Assembly: GCF_000282315.2 (NCBI RefSeq)
Contig: NZ_AKJN02000006.1
Coordinates: 1,984,001-2,048,000, forward strand
DNA: 64,000 nucleotides
Source: Pseudomonas sp. GM41(2012)
Lineage (GTDB): Bacteria > Pseudomonadota > Gammaproteobacteria > Pseudomonadales > Pseudomonadaceae
Direction: 5' to 3'
Below the pieces are notes generated by a model. It saw only the letters and a program-made list of their open reading frames with translations, did no database searches and was not told the origin of the DNA. Both the position numbers and the translations under genes were made by a program. Positions 36,280-45,361 of the stretch are shown one piece after another (the stretch's first letter is position 1; every line of letters starts with the position of its first letter).

Positions 36280-37029
36280 TTATTGCACGGGCAGGAAGTT
36301 GAGAAACAGCAAACTCTGCGCGTAATTCAAACCGATACGGCGGTAGCGCTCGTCCAGCATCTGCGTCAGCAGGTCCAGCCGCGCGACGATCTTGCCGAAC
36401 TCCACGGCAAAACTCAGGTTGCTGCCCTCCTCCGAGATTTCATTGGAGAACAGCAACGGCTCGCCGTTCTTGTTTTGCCGCTGGCTGAGTATCCAGGTGG
36501 CTTTCTCGATGTTGCGGGCAGCGTTGCTGACGAACGTCGGGTTGATCACATCCGTCATGTAGAACTCGAGCCGATTGCCGTGGGCGGTGACGAGCATGCT
36601 GCCGATGGCATAGATGAAAGCACCGACCCGGTCGCCGAGAAACTCCGGGCTCATGGCATAACTCAGCGCTGCGAGGTCTTTCTTGCCCCCCAGAGTCGGC
36701 AGCGGCTGTTGTTGTTCGATGGCCATGCGCACTTGCTTGCCAGCGGTGCGGGCGTCGAGGAAGCCGGATTTTTTCAACTCGTCCGGGTTGCGCAGGTAGA
36801 GCTTGCTCATCAGCAGGTAGAGGCTGTCGAGGTTGTCGCGCATCGCCAGGGTCGCTATGCGGTCGACGCTGGTCTGGAGAAATTCCTGGGGTTTACCTTC
36901 GCGGAACTGGTTGACGATGTCGCTGCCCTGCTGCTGGCTGCACCCAGAGGCGGCGAGCATCGACAAGCAGGCCAACAGCAGGCAACGGCGGCGGATGGGT
37001 GTGGTGGTGCGGGTTAAAACTCGAGCCAT
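36280..37029 (-). CDS. Putative lipoprotein of unknown function
   Basis: 249 residues with a basic start, a hydrophobic segment and a lipobox-like LAASGC at about residue 30. The mature part is mainly alpha-helical with several conserved-looking helices (DNLDSLYLLMSKLYLR, GAFIYAIGSMLVTAHGNRLEFYMTDVINP, LNYAQSLLFLNFLP). I do not recognise a family. Anchored to inner or outer membrane by inference. Confidence 0.75.
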   Translation of the reverse strand: MARVLTRTTTPIRRRCLLLACLSMLAASGCSQQQGSDIVNQFREGKPQEFLQTSVDRIATLAMRDNLDSLYLLMSKLYLRNPDELKKSGFLDARTAGKQVRMAIEQQQPLPTLGGKKDLAALSYAMSPEFLGDRVGAFIYAIGSMLVTAHGNRLEFYMTDVINPTFVSNAARNIEKATWILSQRQNKNGEPLLFSNEISEEGSNLSFAVEFGKIVARLDLLTQMLDERYRRIGLNYAQSLLFLNFLPVQ

Positions 37030-37162
37030 GGGTTATTGAACTTGGGCATGGGCCGGCGGTGGGGATTCGCCGCAGGCTGGCCAAGGGTAGAGCCGTGAAT
37101 TCCTGAAAAGTGCAGTGCCGACGGTCCGTAAGCGTTGGCACCCGTCAAGAGGACCACCACAT

Positions 37163-37248
37163 TAGTCATACTTTATAATTGCAACAACTCATACATAAGC
37201 TATAAATCCTTCCTTGATCGCATTGAAATTCGATTATTAGTATGACTA
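37163..37248. promoter_or_regulatory. Inverted repeat upstream of galM (GTATGAC core)
   Basis: TAGTCATACT (37163-37172) and AGTATGACTA (37239-37248) are perfect 10-bp reverse complements 66 bp apart in an AT-rich region ending 34 bp before galM. TAGTATGACTA (37238-37248) is itself a TNGT-N3-ACNA palindrome, the FCD-GntR type, and its GTATGAC core is the one found upstream of the glucarate operon at 28178-28184. Confidence 0.55.
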
Positions 37249-37281
37249 CTTTGCCAAAAACAACAAAAAGGAAGGTCAACC

Positions 37282-38430
37282 ATGCTTCAATCCCGACACC
37301 CGCTCTGCGTCCTTGGACTGTCCCTGATGATCGCCCCCCTCTGCGCCCAGGCCGCCGGCCTGTCCAGCGAACACAAGGCCTTCGGCAAAACCAATGACGG
37401 CACGCCCGTCGAGCAATACATCTTGCGCAACAGCCATGGCCTGACCGCCACGGTCATTACTTACGGCGGCATTTTGCAGTCGCTGAAAGTGCCGGACAAA
37501 AACGGCAAGTTCGACGATGTGGTGCTCGGTTTCGATAATGTGCAGGGCTATCAGAGCGGCACGGCGTACTTCGGTGCGACCATCGGGCGCTTCGGCAATC
37601 GCCTGGCCAACGGTGCTTTCGAACTGGACGGCAAGCGCTATCAGGTACCGCTCAACGACGGTTCCAATTCGCTGCACGGCGGCCCTCAGGGTTTTGACAA
37701 ACACGTCTGGAAAGCCCAGCCGAGCAGCGGCAAGGATGCGGTCGGCGTGACCATGACCTACCTGTCGGCGGACGGTGAAATGGGCTTCCCCGGCAACCTG
37801 AAAACCGAGGTCACCTACAGCCTCAATGAGCAAAACGAGTTGCGCATCGACTACAAGGCTTCCACCGATAAAGCCACGGTGTTGAACCTGACCAATCACA
37901 GCTATTTCAACCTTGCCGGCGCGGGCAACGGGGATGTGCTGAAACAGCTCGCCACCCTGCACGCCAGCCATTACACGCCGGTCACCGGCAAGCTGATCCC
38001 GACCGGCGAACTGGCCCCGGTGGCCGGCACACCGATGGACTTCACCCAGCCGACCGCCATTGGCAAGCACATCAACGCCGATCACCCACAGTTGAAATTT
38101 GCCGAACCGAAACAGGGCGGCTTCGATTTCAACTGGGTGCTGAACGCCATGGGGGATGTGGGTCAACTCGCCGCCGAGGTCAGCGATCCGCAATCCGGTC
38201 GTCGCTTGCAGCTCTACACCACCGAGCCCGGTGTGCAGTTCTACACCAGCAACTTCCTCGACGGTTCGGTCAAGGGCAAGGCTGGCAAGGTCTATCCGCA
38301 CTGGGGCGCGTTCACGCTGGAGACCCAGCACTTTCCGGATTCGCCGAATCAGCCGACCTTTCCGTCCACGCGCCTGGACCCGGGCAAGACCTATGCCCAG
38401 AGCACTGTGATGAAGTTTTCTGCCCAGTAA
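37282..38430 (+). CDS. galM: Exported aldose 1-epimerase (galactose mutarotase)
   Basis: 382 residues with a signal peptide (cut near AQA-AGL), so the enzyme acts in the periplasm. Mutarotase features are visible: NRLANGAFELDG, NSLHGGPQGFD with the first catalytic His, LTNHSYFNLAG with the second, and TEPGVQFYTSN plus ETQHFPDSPN with the acidic residue. It interconverts sugar anomers before uptake or oxidation. GGAAGG precedes the ATG. Control by an FCD-GntR regulator is suggested by the palindromes upstream. Confidence 0.94.
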   Translation: MLQSRHPLCVLGLSLMIAPLCAQAAGLSSEHKAFGKTNDGTPVEQYILRNSHGLTATVITYGGILQSLKVPDKNGKFDDVVLGFDNVQGYQSGTAYFGATIGRFGNRLANGAFELDGKRYQVPLNDGSNSLHGGPQGFDKHVWKAQPSSGKDAVGVTMTYLSADGEMGFPGNLKTEVTYSLNEQNELRIDYKASTDKATVLNLTNHSYFNLAGAGNGDVLKQLATLHASHYTPVTGKLIPTGELAPVAGTPMDFTQPTAIGKHINADHPQLKFAEPKQGGFDFNWVLNAMGDVGQLAAEVSDPQSGRRLQLYTTEPGVQFYTSNFLDGSVKGKAGKVYPHWGAFTLETQHFPDSPNQPTFPSTRLDPGKTYAQSTVMKFSAQ

Positions 38431-38432
38431 AA

Positions 38433-38455
38433 AGAGCAAAAGATCTTTTGATTTG
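38433..38455. repeat. Remnant REP half (AAAAGATCTTTTGAT)
   Basis: The palindrome AAAAGATCTTTT 3 to 22 bp after the galM stop resembles the outer part of the GATCAAAAGATCGCAG repeats but lacks their centre. May serve as a terminator. Confidence 0.35.
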
Positions 38456-38525
38456 GCGGCGGAACCCTAGAGCTATTCTGTTGCCAACCGGTGAGTACTC
38501 ATCGATTCAAAATAAGGAGATTTGA

Positions 38526-39347
38526 ATGCGGACCCTCGAACTGGCCGGCGTCAACGTACCGGTCATCGGTCAAGGCACCTGGCGCATGGGCGAAGACCGT
38601 TCCCGGCACACCCAGGAAGTGGCGGCTTTGCGCCTGGGTATCGAGTTGGGCATGACCCTCATCGACACTGCTGAAATGTACGGCGAGGGTGGCGCTGAGG
38701 AAGTGGTCGGTGAAGCCATCGCCGGCAGGCGCGACGAAGTGTTTCTGGTCAGCAAGGTGTACCCGCACAACGCTAGCCGCAAAGGCATCCCCCAGGCGTG
38801 CGAACGCAGTCTGCGGCGGCTGGATACCGATTACATCGATCTCTACCTGCTGCACTGGCGCGGCCAGTATCCCCTCGAAGAAACGGTCGAAGCCTTCGAA
38901 CGCCTGCGGGTCGAAGGCAAGATCGGTCGCTGGGGCGTCTCCAATTTTGATGTCGACGACCTGGAGGAACTGGCCTCACCGGCCTGTGCCACCAATCAGG
39001 TGCTCTACAACCTGGAAGAACGCGGCATCGAGTTCGACCTGCTGCCCTGGAGCCGCCAGCATCGAATGCCGGTCATGGCCTACTGTCCGATCGGTCAGGG
39101 TGGGCCTATGCTGAACCAAACAACGCTCAAGCAAATAGCCGCCCGTCACCGTGTGACGCCGGCCCAGGTAGCGCTGGCATGGATGCTGCGTAACGAAGGC
39201 GTGATCGCCATCCCCAAAGCGGTCCGACCCGAGCACGTTCAACTCAACGCGCAAGCGGCGCAATTGCAACTGGAGGCTGGGGACCTGGAGGCGCTGGACC
39301 AGGCGTTTCGCGCGCCACAACGCAAACAGCGGTTGGCCATGGTCTGA
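38526..39347 (+). CDS. Aldo/keto reductase
   Basis: 273 residues of the aldo/keto reductase (TIM-barrel) superfamily. Catalytic residues can be seen as Asp in LIDTAEMYGEGGAEE with Tyr four residues later, Lys in LVSKVYPHN and His in YLLHWRGQYP. The end GVIAIPKAVRPEHV is the NADPH-binding region. Substrate unknown, perhaps a sugar or toxic aldehyde given galM upstream. AAGGAG lies 7 bases before the ATG. Confidence 0.9.
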   Translation: MRTLELAGVNVPVIGQGTWRMGEDRSRHTQEVAALRLGIELGMTLIDTAEMYGEGGAEEVVGEAIAGRRDEVFLVSKVYPHNASRKGIPQACERSLRRLDTDYIDLYLLHWRGQYPLEETVEAFERLRVEGKIGRWGVSNFDVDDLEELASPACATNQVLYNLEERGIEFDLLPWSRQHRMPVMAYCPIGQGGPMLNQTTLKQIAARHRVTPAQVALAWMLRNEGVIAIPKAVRPEHVQLNAQAAQLQLEAGDLEALDQAFRAPQRKQRLAMV

Positions 39348-39376
39348 GCCATCGCAGTCTGTCAGAGGGCTTCGGC

Positions 39377-39847
39377 ATGAGAAGCACTGATCAGGACGAT
39401 TCCTTTAATCTGCAACGCTTTATCCAGGCACAGGAGCCGGTGTTCAAACGGGTCCAGGCCGAGCTGAATGCCGGCCACAAGCGCAGTCACTGGATGTGGT
39501 TCATCTTTCCGCAATTCGCAGGGTTGGGCGGCAGCGAGATGTCCCGCCACTTTGCCATTCGTTCCAAAGAGGAAGCTGAGGCGTACCTCAATCATCCGCT
39601 GCTGGGTTCACGGTTGCGCACCTGCACGCAAATGGTGCTGAACATCGAAAAAAGCTCGGTTGCCGGCATATTCGGCCATCCCGACGATCTCAAGTTTCAC
39701 TCTTCCATGACGCTGTTCGCCCAGGTTGCCGGCGCTAACAGCGACTTTCATCGAGCACTTGACCAGTATTTCCACGGCATCCTGGATGACTGGACGTTGT
39801 TGCTGCTGGACTCAAAACAGGCCCAACTGCCCACCAATCAACGTTGA
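39377..39847 (+). CDS. DUF1810 family protein
   Basis: 156 residues starting with [17 protein letters not shown] and containing [19 protein letters not shown] and [17 protein letters not shown], the defining blocks of DUF1810 (calpastatin-like in older annotations). All-helical cytoplasmic protein of unknown role. It is co-directional with the aldo/keto reductase gene (29-bp gap). Its last 36 bp overlap the 3' end of polB on the other strand. Confidence 0.92.
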   Translation: MRSTDQDDSFNLQRFIQAQEPVFKRVQAELNAGHKRSHWMWFIFPQFAGLGGSEMSRHFAIRSKEEAEAYLNHPLLGSRLRTCTQMVLNIEKSSVAGIFGHPDDLKFHSSMTLFAQVAGANSDFHRALDQYFHGILDDWTLLLLDSKQAQLPTNQR

Positions 39848-42175
39848 AAAGTCGTCGTCCACGAAGGGCAGAATGGCGTCCGCCACCGGTTGCAGTTGCC
39901 GGGTGACGTAGTGGTCGTAGTCGATGGGCGCGCTGCGGATTTCCAGCGGCTCGGGCCCGGCGACGGTGATCACGTAACTGATCCAGCCACCGTTCTGGTA
40001 TTGCCGCGGACGGCCCTGCTGGTCGTTGTACTCATCGGCAATCCGCGCGGCCCGCACGTGGGGCGGCACGTTGCGCTGATAGTCATCGAGGGTGCGGCGC
40101 AGGCGCTTGCGGTAGATCAGGCGATCGTCGAACTCCCCCGCCAAGGTCTTGCGCACGTAGTCGCGCACATAATCCTGATAGGGCTTGCGATTGAAGATGC
40201 GCAGGTACAGCTCCTGCTGGAATTGCCGGGCCAGCGGCGACCAGTCGGTGCGCACGGTTTCCAGGCCTTTGTAGACCATTTCGTCGGTGCCATCGGCGCG
40301 GGTCACAAGCCCCGCATAGCGCTTCTTGCTGCCCTCCTCGGCGCCGCGAATGGTCGGCATCAGAAAGCGTTTGTAGTGGGTTTCGAACTGCAACTCCAAC
40401 GCACTTTCCAGACCGTATTCCTGCTGCACATGCTCGCGCCACCACTGGTTGACGTGATCCACCAGCGCGCGGCCGATCTGTGCGGCTTCTTGTTGACCAT
40501 GGGCACGGCGCAGCCAGACGAAGGTCGAGTCGGTGTCGCCGTAAATCACCGTGTGGCCCTGGGCTTCGATCAGCTGTCGCGTACGCAGCATGATCTCGTG
40601 ACCGCGCAGCGTGATGGACGACGCCAGGCGTGTATCGAAGAAGCGGCAACCGCTGGAACCGAGCACGCCGTAAAAGGCGTTCATGATGATCTTCAGGGCC
40701 TGGGACAACGGCGCGTTGTGTTCGCGCTTGGCGGTCTCGCGACCTTCGGCAACCCGGGCGACGATGGCGGGCAGGCAATGCCGGGTTCTGGAAAAACGCG
40801 CACCGCGAAAGCCTGGCACCGACTCGCTGTCATCGGGATGTTTAAGGCCCTCGATCAAGCCCACCGGGTCGATGAGAAAGGTTCGGATGATCGACGGATA
40901 GAGGCTTTTGTAGTCGAGCACCAGCACCGACTCGTACAGACCCGGTTGCGAGTCCATGACAAACCCGCCGGGGCTGGCTTGCGCAGGCTTGTTCCCGAGG
41001 TTCGGTGCGACGAAACCCTGGCGGTGCATCAGCGGCATGTACAGGTGAGTGAACGCCGCCACTGAGCCGCCGCTACGATCCGCCGGCAAACCGGTGACGC
41101 TGGCCCGTTCCAGCAGAAAGGTCAGCAGCTCGGTCTTGGCGAAAATCCGCGTCACCAGCTCGCAGTCCTTGAGGTTGTACTTGGCCAGGGCCGGTTTGTC
41201 CTCGGCGAACATGCGGTTGATTTCGTCCATGCGCTGGTACGGATTGTCGATCGACTTGCCTTCGCCAAGCAGGGTTTGCGCGACGTTTTCCAGGCTGAAC
41301 GAAGGGAAACTCCAGGTCGCCGAGCGCAAGGATTCGATGCCATCGATGATCAGCCGGCCGGCAGCCGAGGCGAAGTAATGGGTGCGGCTACCGTGTTCGC
41401 GCCAGTGCATTTCTTCGCCGCCACGCCCCAGTTTCAGCGGCACCGCCAGGCGCCGGGCGTGTTCGTGAAGAACGCGCAGGTCGAATTGCACGACGTTCCA
41501 GCCGATGATCGCGTCGGGGTCATGGCGGGCGAACCATTCGTTGAGTTTTTTCAGCAGCAGGGTTCGGGAATCGCAGTATTCGAGTTGGAAATCCACCTCG
41601 CTGTTGTCGCCATTGGGCGGGCCGAGCATGTAGACCTGGCGCTCGCCACAGCCTTCCAGGGCGATGGAGTACAGCTCACCCTGAGCGGTGGTTTCGATGT
41701 CCAGGGAGACCAGCCTGAGGCTCGGACGATAGTCGGGGTCGGGTTTCATCTGCGCATCGAGCAGCAGACCCTCGGCGTTCGGTGTGCCACTGAATCGGAC
41801 CGGCGCGGTGATGAAACGCTCCATCATGTAGCGTTCCGGCGGGCGCACATCGGCTTCGAACATGTCGACGCCGGCCTTGCGCAGCGCGGTTTCCAGACGC
41901 ATCAGTTGACCGTGCTGCTGGCAATACAGACCGAGTACCGGACGGTGCTCGAAATCCAGCAACGCCAACGGCCGCAGCTCGACGTTCTTTTCGCCGCGCA
42001 GCAGCGCTTCGGCCTGCTCGCGCTGGGCGGCGGGGACGAACGCTACCGACGGTTGATGAGGCAGGCGGATCCGCTGGGGACCGGTGTCGGTCGCCAGCCA
42101 GAACTCGACTTCCGTACCGGCCGGAGTATCGCGCCAATGCCGGGTCAGGACGAAGCCCCGCTGTAAATCCACCAC
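39812..42175 (-). CDS. polB: DNA polymerase II
   Basis: 787-residue family B polymerase used in SOS-type repair and translesion synthesis. The 3'-5' exonuclease motif is LVSLDIETT, the polymerase motifs are DYKSLYPSI (motif A), the [14 protein letters not shown] segment (B) and YGDTDS (C). The C-terminus is QLGLF, the beta-clamp-binding pentapeptide. I chose GTG 42175 as start since GAGG lies 6 bases upstream and the conserved [14 protein letters not shown] follows; the open frame runs 10 codons further. Overlaps the DUF1810 gene by 36 bp, end to end. Confidence 0.95.
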   Translation of the reverse strand: MVDLQRGFVLTRHWRDTPAGTEVEFWLATDTGPQRIRLPHQPSVAFVPAAQREQAEALLRGEKNVELRPLALLDFEHRPVLGLYCQQHGQLMRLETALRKAGVDMFEADVRPPERYMMERFITAPVRFSGTPNAEGLLLDAQMKPDPDYRPSLRLVSLDIETTAQGELYSIALEGCGERQVYMLGPPNGDNSEVDFQLEYCDSRTLLLKKLNEWFARHDPDAIIGWNVVQFDLRVLHEHARRLAVPLKLGRGGEEMHWREHGSRTHYFASAAGRLIIDGIESLRSATWSFPSFSLENVAQTLLGEGKSIDNPYQRMDEINRMFAEDKPALAKYNLKDCELVTRIFAKTELLTFLLERASVTGLPADRSGGSVAAFTHLYMPLMHRQGFVAPNLGNKPAQASPGGFVMDSQPGLYESVLVLDYKSLYPSIIRTFLIDPVGLIEGLKHPDDSESVPGFRGARFSRTRHCLPAIVARVAEGRETAKREHNAPLSQALKIIMNAFYGVLGSSGCRFFDTRLASSITLRGHEIMLRTRQLIEAQGHTVIYGDTDSTFVWLRRAHGQQEAAQIGRALVDHVNQWWREHVQQEYGLESALELQFETHYKRFLMPTIRGAEEGSKKRYAGLVTRADGTDEMVYKGLETVRTDWSPLARQFQQELYLRIFNRKPYQDYVRDYVRKTLAGEFDDRLIYRKRLRRTLDDYQRNVPPHVRAARIADEYNDQQGRPRQYQNGGWISYVITVAGPEPLEIRSAPIDYDHYVTRQLQPVADAILPFVDDDFSTLIGGQLGLF

Positions 42176-42236
42176 TGCAACCTCAAGATTTGATTCAAGG
42201 CGCAATTCTACGCGTCATTGCGGGGGATAGCGTCCA

Positions 42237-42610
42237 CCCCTCACCCTAACCCTCTCCCCACGGGGTAGAGGGGACTGACCGAGTTGATTTTTAGACGTTC
42301 TGCGACCGAGGAAATAGAGTCGAACTCCGGTTTTGAAAACCATGGAAATCGGCCCCCTTTCCCCCGTGGGGTAAAGGGGACTGACCGAGTTGATTTTCAG
42401 ACGTTCTGCGACCGAGGAAATAGAGTCGAACTCCGGTTTTGAAAACCATGGAAATCGGCCCCCTTTCCCCCATGGGGTAGAGGGGACTGACCGAGTTGAT
42501 TTTCAGATGTTCTGCGACCGAGGAAGTAGAGTCGAACTCTGGTTTTGAAAACCATGGAGATCTGCCCCCTTTCCCCCTCTCCCCCATGGGGAGAGGGCTG
42601 GGGTGAGGGG
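42237..42610. repeat. Tandem repeat array of an intergenic element, three units of 106-114 bp
   Basis: Left boundary CCCCTCACCCTAACCCTCTCCCC (42237-42259) and right boundary GGGGAGAGGG...GGGGTGAGGGG (42588-42610) are inverted. Between them, units start at 42262, 42368 and 42474 (106, 106 and 114 bp) and are over 95% alike by eye: GGGGACTGACCGAGTTG, GACGTTCTGCGACCGAGGAA, GAGTCGAACTCCGG, GAAAACCATGGA, TCGGCCCCCTTTCCCC. The single-unit version is at 24837-25017. Fills most of the 600-bp gap between polB and the CBS gene; the short frames across it are artefacts. Confidence 0.9.
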
Positions 42611-42780
42611 GGGCTCTTGAAGTCGCTGCCATTGCAGGTGTTTATCGACCTGGTACGGAGATATTCCGAAGAAAAACCGCTGAATGGCGTTTTTTGCGCG
42701 TTATCTGCCGCTTTCTGCCTTGCCCTCAGCGCCCGTGTCTACGATTCTTCAAGGACAACGACAACACCTGAGAAACTGCC

Positions 42781-43221
42781 ATGAAAACCGTCGCCCAACT
42801 GCTGAAGTTAAAGGCTGAACAGAACCATGAGGTCCACACCATTGCACCGCATCAAATGGTGCTGGAAGCGCTGATGGTCATGGCCGCCAAAAACGTCGGC
42901 GCCTTGCCGGTCTTGAGGAATGGCGAGGTCGTCGGCATCATCAGCGAGCGTGACTATGCACGCAAACTCGTGCTCAAGGGCCGCTCCTCCGTCGGTACGC
43001 CAGTCGAGGACATCATGGTGTCGCCGGTGATCACCGTGGACACCCATCAAACCGTCGAAACCTGCATGGGCATCATGTCCGACAAACGCCTGCGCCACTT
43101 GCCGGTGGTGGAAAACGGCCAGTTGATCGGTTTGCTGTCGATCGGCGACCTGGTCAAGGAGGCCATCGCCGAACAGGCCGAATTGATTCGCCAGCTGGAA
43201 CAGTACATCCGCGGCGAATAG
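42781..43221 (+). CDS. CBS-domain pair protein
   Basis: 146 residues comprising little more than two CBS motifs (about 8-65 and 78-135: NVGALPVLRNGEVVGIISERDYARKL and RLRHLPVVENGQLIGLLSIGDLVKE). Such stand-alone pairs bind adenosine nucleotides or NADH and sense energy state. Partner unknown. Cytoplasmic. Its stop is 1 bp from the convergent GST gene stop. Confidence 0.93.
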   Translation: MKTVAQLLKLKAEQNHEVHTIAPHQMVLEALMVMAAKNVGALPVLRNGEVVGIISERDYARKLVLKGRSSVGTPVEDIMVSPVITVDTHQTVETCMGIMSDKRLRHLPVVENGQLIGLLSIGDLVKEAIAEQAELIRQLEQYIRGE

Positions 43222-43222
43222 G

Positions 43223-43846
43223 TCAATCCGGCCAATGCCGCGCGAAGACCGGTGCCAATGTCGGGTGCCGGTCGATGCGCGTAAGCCAGGCGAAAAACCC
43301 GGGCCTTGCACTGCGTAAATACTCGCGGCTGCCCGCCCATCTGGAAACCACTGCCGCCAGCACATCCAGGGCTCCCGGCGTCTCGTCGCCCAGATACAAA
43401 TCGCCCGAAAACTGATCGGCAAACACCTCCCAACTCCTGTGCAGTCGCGCGCGGGCGCCGGCCATGAGGTTTTGCCTGGACGATTCATCCGCCTCGGCCA
43501 ACCAGCGTTCGGGGTAGTCGATGATGCCAATCGCCGAATAGCAATTGCTGACGATGTACACCAGGCCGCGAATGGCCTGATCCCGCGCGGCGGTGTTTTT
43601 TGGCAGCAGGTTTGATTGGGGGAACGTGAGCCCCAGGTGAATCAGAATCGCCGCGCTCTCAGTGAGAACGCTGCCATCGGGCAATTGCAGCGTCGGAACC
43701 TGCTTGAGCGGATTGAGCTTCTCCAGCGCGTGGGTCGCCTCAGGAGAGGATTCAATGTCGATGAAGCGGTAAGGAATTTCGCAAAGCTCCAGTGCCGCTT
43801 CTATCGCGGCAGCGCCGGAGTTCTGGTGTCCGTATAGCTGGTACAT
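43223..43846 (-). CDS. Glutathione S-transferase family protein
   Basis: 207 residues with a thioredoxin-like N-terminal domain (MYQLYGHQNSGAAAIEAALELCEIPY, LNPLKQVPTLQLPDGSVLTESAAILIHLG) including the cis-Pro and SES-type glutathione-binding site, and an all-helical C-terminal domain. Start at 43846 is supported by AGGAG 8 bases upstream; the open frame extends 37 codons further. Substrate unknown. Confidence 0.88.
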   Translation of the reverse strand: MYQLYGHQNSGAAAIEAALELCEIPYRFIDIESSPEATHALEKLNPLKQVPTLQLPDGSVLTESAAILIHLGLTFPQSNLLPKNTAARDQAIRGLVYIVSNCYSAIGIIDYPERWLAEADESSRQNLMAGARARLHRSWEVFADQFSGDLYLGDETPGALDVLAAVVSRWAGSREYLRSARPGFFAWLTRIDRHPTLAPVFARHWPD

Positions 43847-44009
43847 ATCGCGCGCTCCTGGCGAAACGAAAATTGAGTCAGCAGACGAGTGGGCACGAGG
43901 CACGTTCCCTGCCATTGGGCCGGGCGATACAGGTAAGATACGCCTCCCAGGCCGCACTCATGACTACCCGTCGCGGTTCAAGCCCTGCTGCACACTTCAA
44001 GGAAAGAAC

Positions 44010-44804
44010 ATGCGCCAACAGGATGGCGGTCTCGCCCCGTTTCTTCGTCTCTATGGGTTTCTTCTGGCTGGCCTGGCCTTGAGTGGCTGCTCGCCGAGCG
44101 AACACTCGTCATCGGCCAGTCTAGCCGGTGAACAAGGACGCGGTGGCGCCATGCTCGCCTATGAGCACGAACTGCGACTGTTGCTGCCCCAGGCACAAAT
44201 CGGGGCGCGCTTGCAGGCCACACGCGAGGCCTGCGAAACCGCACGCTTCGGGGCCTGTAACGTGCTGCGTATCGAGCAAGGCGCCGGCCGCGCCGAGATC
44301 ACTTTGCGCATCGCCCCCACTGGCGTCGAACCGCTGGTCACGATGGCGGCCGAGGGTGGGGAACTGGGTCAACGAATTACCAGTGCCGAAGACCTGGCCG
44401 ATGCCGTGGACGACACTCGTCGGCGCCAAGAGCGGCTCAAGGCTCAGCAGCAACGTCTGGATGAGTTGGCGACCCGCAAAGACATCAGCGTCACGGACCT
44501 GATCACCTTGAGCAAAGAGCAGGCCGGGATCGAAAACGACCTGCAAGCCCTGGCCCAGATCGCCGCCGGACACCAGCGCCGACTGGACACCAATCGGGTC
44601 ACGCTGTCGTTCCTGCCGACCGGCGCCAGCAGTCGCTCGTCGCACCTGAGTCAAGCGTTCAGTAATTTGCTCGACAACCTGGCCGATGGCGCCGCCGACG
44701 CGCTGGAAAAACTCAGCTATGCCCTGCCCTTCCTGATTCTGGCCTTCCCGCTGTTCATGCTGTGGGTCTGGTTGTGGCGCAAGTTTGTTCGCCGACGCAC
44801 GTGA
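44010..44804 (+). CDS. DUF4349 domain lipoprotein
   Basis: 264 residues: lipoprotein signal (LALSGC, Cys about 27), a DUF4349 region with a central coiled coil (RRRQERLKAQQQRLDELATRKDISVTDLITLSKEQAGIENDLQAL), and a C-terminal membrane helix (ALPFLILAFPLFMLWVWLWRKFV) with basic end. The anchored-at-both-ends topology suggests a periplasmic sensor or scaffold. AAGGAAAG precedes the ATG. Role unknown. Confidence 0.88.
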   Translation: MRQQDGGLAPFLRLYGFLLAGLALSGCSPSEHSSSASLAGEQGRGGAMLAYEHELRLLLPQAQIGARLQATREACETARFGACNVLRIEQGAGRAEITLRIAPTGVEPLVTMAAEGGELGQRITSAEDLADAVDDTRRRQERLKAQQQRLDELATRKDISVTDLITLSKEQAGIENDLQALAQIAAGHQRRLDTNRVTLSFLPTGASSRSSHLSQAFSNLLDNLADGAADALEKLSYALPFLILAFPLFMLWVWLWRKFVRRRT

Positions 44805-44957
44805 GTCGTTGAACGGAATCATCACGCTCGTGTGGAGCGCGTCGTCCTTCCTATCATTGCCGTCGATGTTCACCATCACGGCAATGAAGTTCTCATATAA
44901 AATCCGCGGCGTAACATCAGCTCCAGACCAAACAACTACACCCCGGAGCACACCATC

Positions 44958-45281
44958 ATGAAACGCCAAACTATCCTCAGCATCGCTTTCTCGGTTTTTG
45001 CAGTTAACGCTTTCGCCGCTACCTCTGTTCACCCGGTTGTCGCTGAAGGCGGCTCGGATCGTCTGATTGAAAGTCGTGTGGCAGAGGGTGGTTCGGATCG
45101 TTTGATCGAGAATCGCGTCGCTGAAGGTGGTTCCGATCGTCTGATCGAAAACCGCGTCGCTGAAGGTGGTTCGGATCGTCTGATCGAGAACCGCGTCGCT
45201 GAAGGTGGCTCGGACCGTCTGATCGAGAATCGCGTCGCTGAAGGTGGCTCGGACCGTCTGATCGAAAGCCGCGCTGTATAA
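44958..45281 (+). CDS. Secreted protein made of six 13-residue repeats (VAEGGSDRLIENR)
   Basis: 107 residues. A Sec-type signal peptide (MKRQTILSIAFSVFAVNAFA) is followed by six exact-length repeats of 39 nt (45042-45275), each AEGGSDRLIE(N/S)RV; the first and last units carry ESR and the four middle ones ENR. The units differ at synonymous positions, so the peptide is kept by selection, not by recent copying alone. I recall that Pseudomonas proteins with AEGGSDR repeats are annotated as phage infection protein without evidence. The GGSDRLI core is only loosely like an RTX repeat. Own terminator. Function unknown. Confidence 0.85.
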   Translation: MKRQTILSIAFSVFAVNAFAATSVHPVVAEGGSDRLIESRVAEGGSDRLIENRVAEGGSDRLIENRVAEGGSDRLIENRVAEGGSDRLIENRVAEGGSDRLIESRAV

Positions 45282-45310
45282 ATGAATGGTTTTACCGCAG
45301 TACTCAATGA

Positions 45311-45340
45311 AAAACCCGGCCTTATCAGCCGGGTTTTTTT
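45311..45340 (+). terminator. Rho-independent terminator of the repeat-protein gene
   Basis: A 10-bp stem (AAAACCCGGC/GCCGGGTTTT) followed by Ts, 29 bp after the stop. Confidence 0.9.
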
Positions 45341-45361
45341 ACGCCTGTTTTTTGCGCTCGG

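Noticed and set aside
40083..40778. 231-codon minus-strand frame inside polB
   Set aside because: Out-of-frame shadow of the polymerase; polB reads through without a frameshift.
42262..42587. Possible CRISPR array
   Set aside because: Units are 106 bp and almost identical along their whole length, with no alternating unique spacers and no cas genes nearby.
42291..42632. 113-codon frame through the tandem repeat array
   Set aside because: Translation of a non-coding repeat; the three units repeat in different frames because 106 is not a multiple of three.
45029..45307. Repeat-containing open frame opposite the 13-residue repeat protein
   Set aside because: Arises because the 39-nt unit is a multiple of three; it has no ribosome-binding site or signal peptide.
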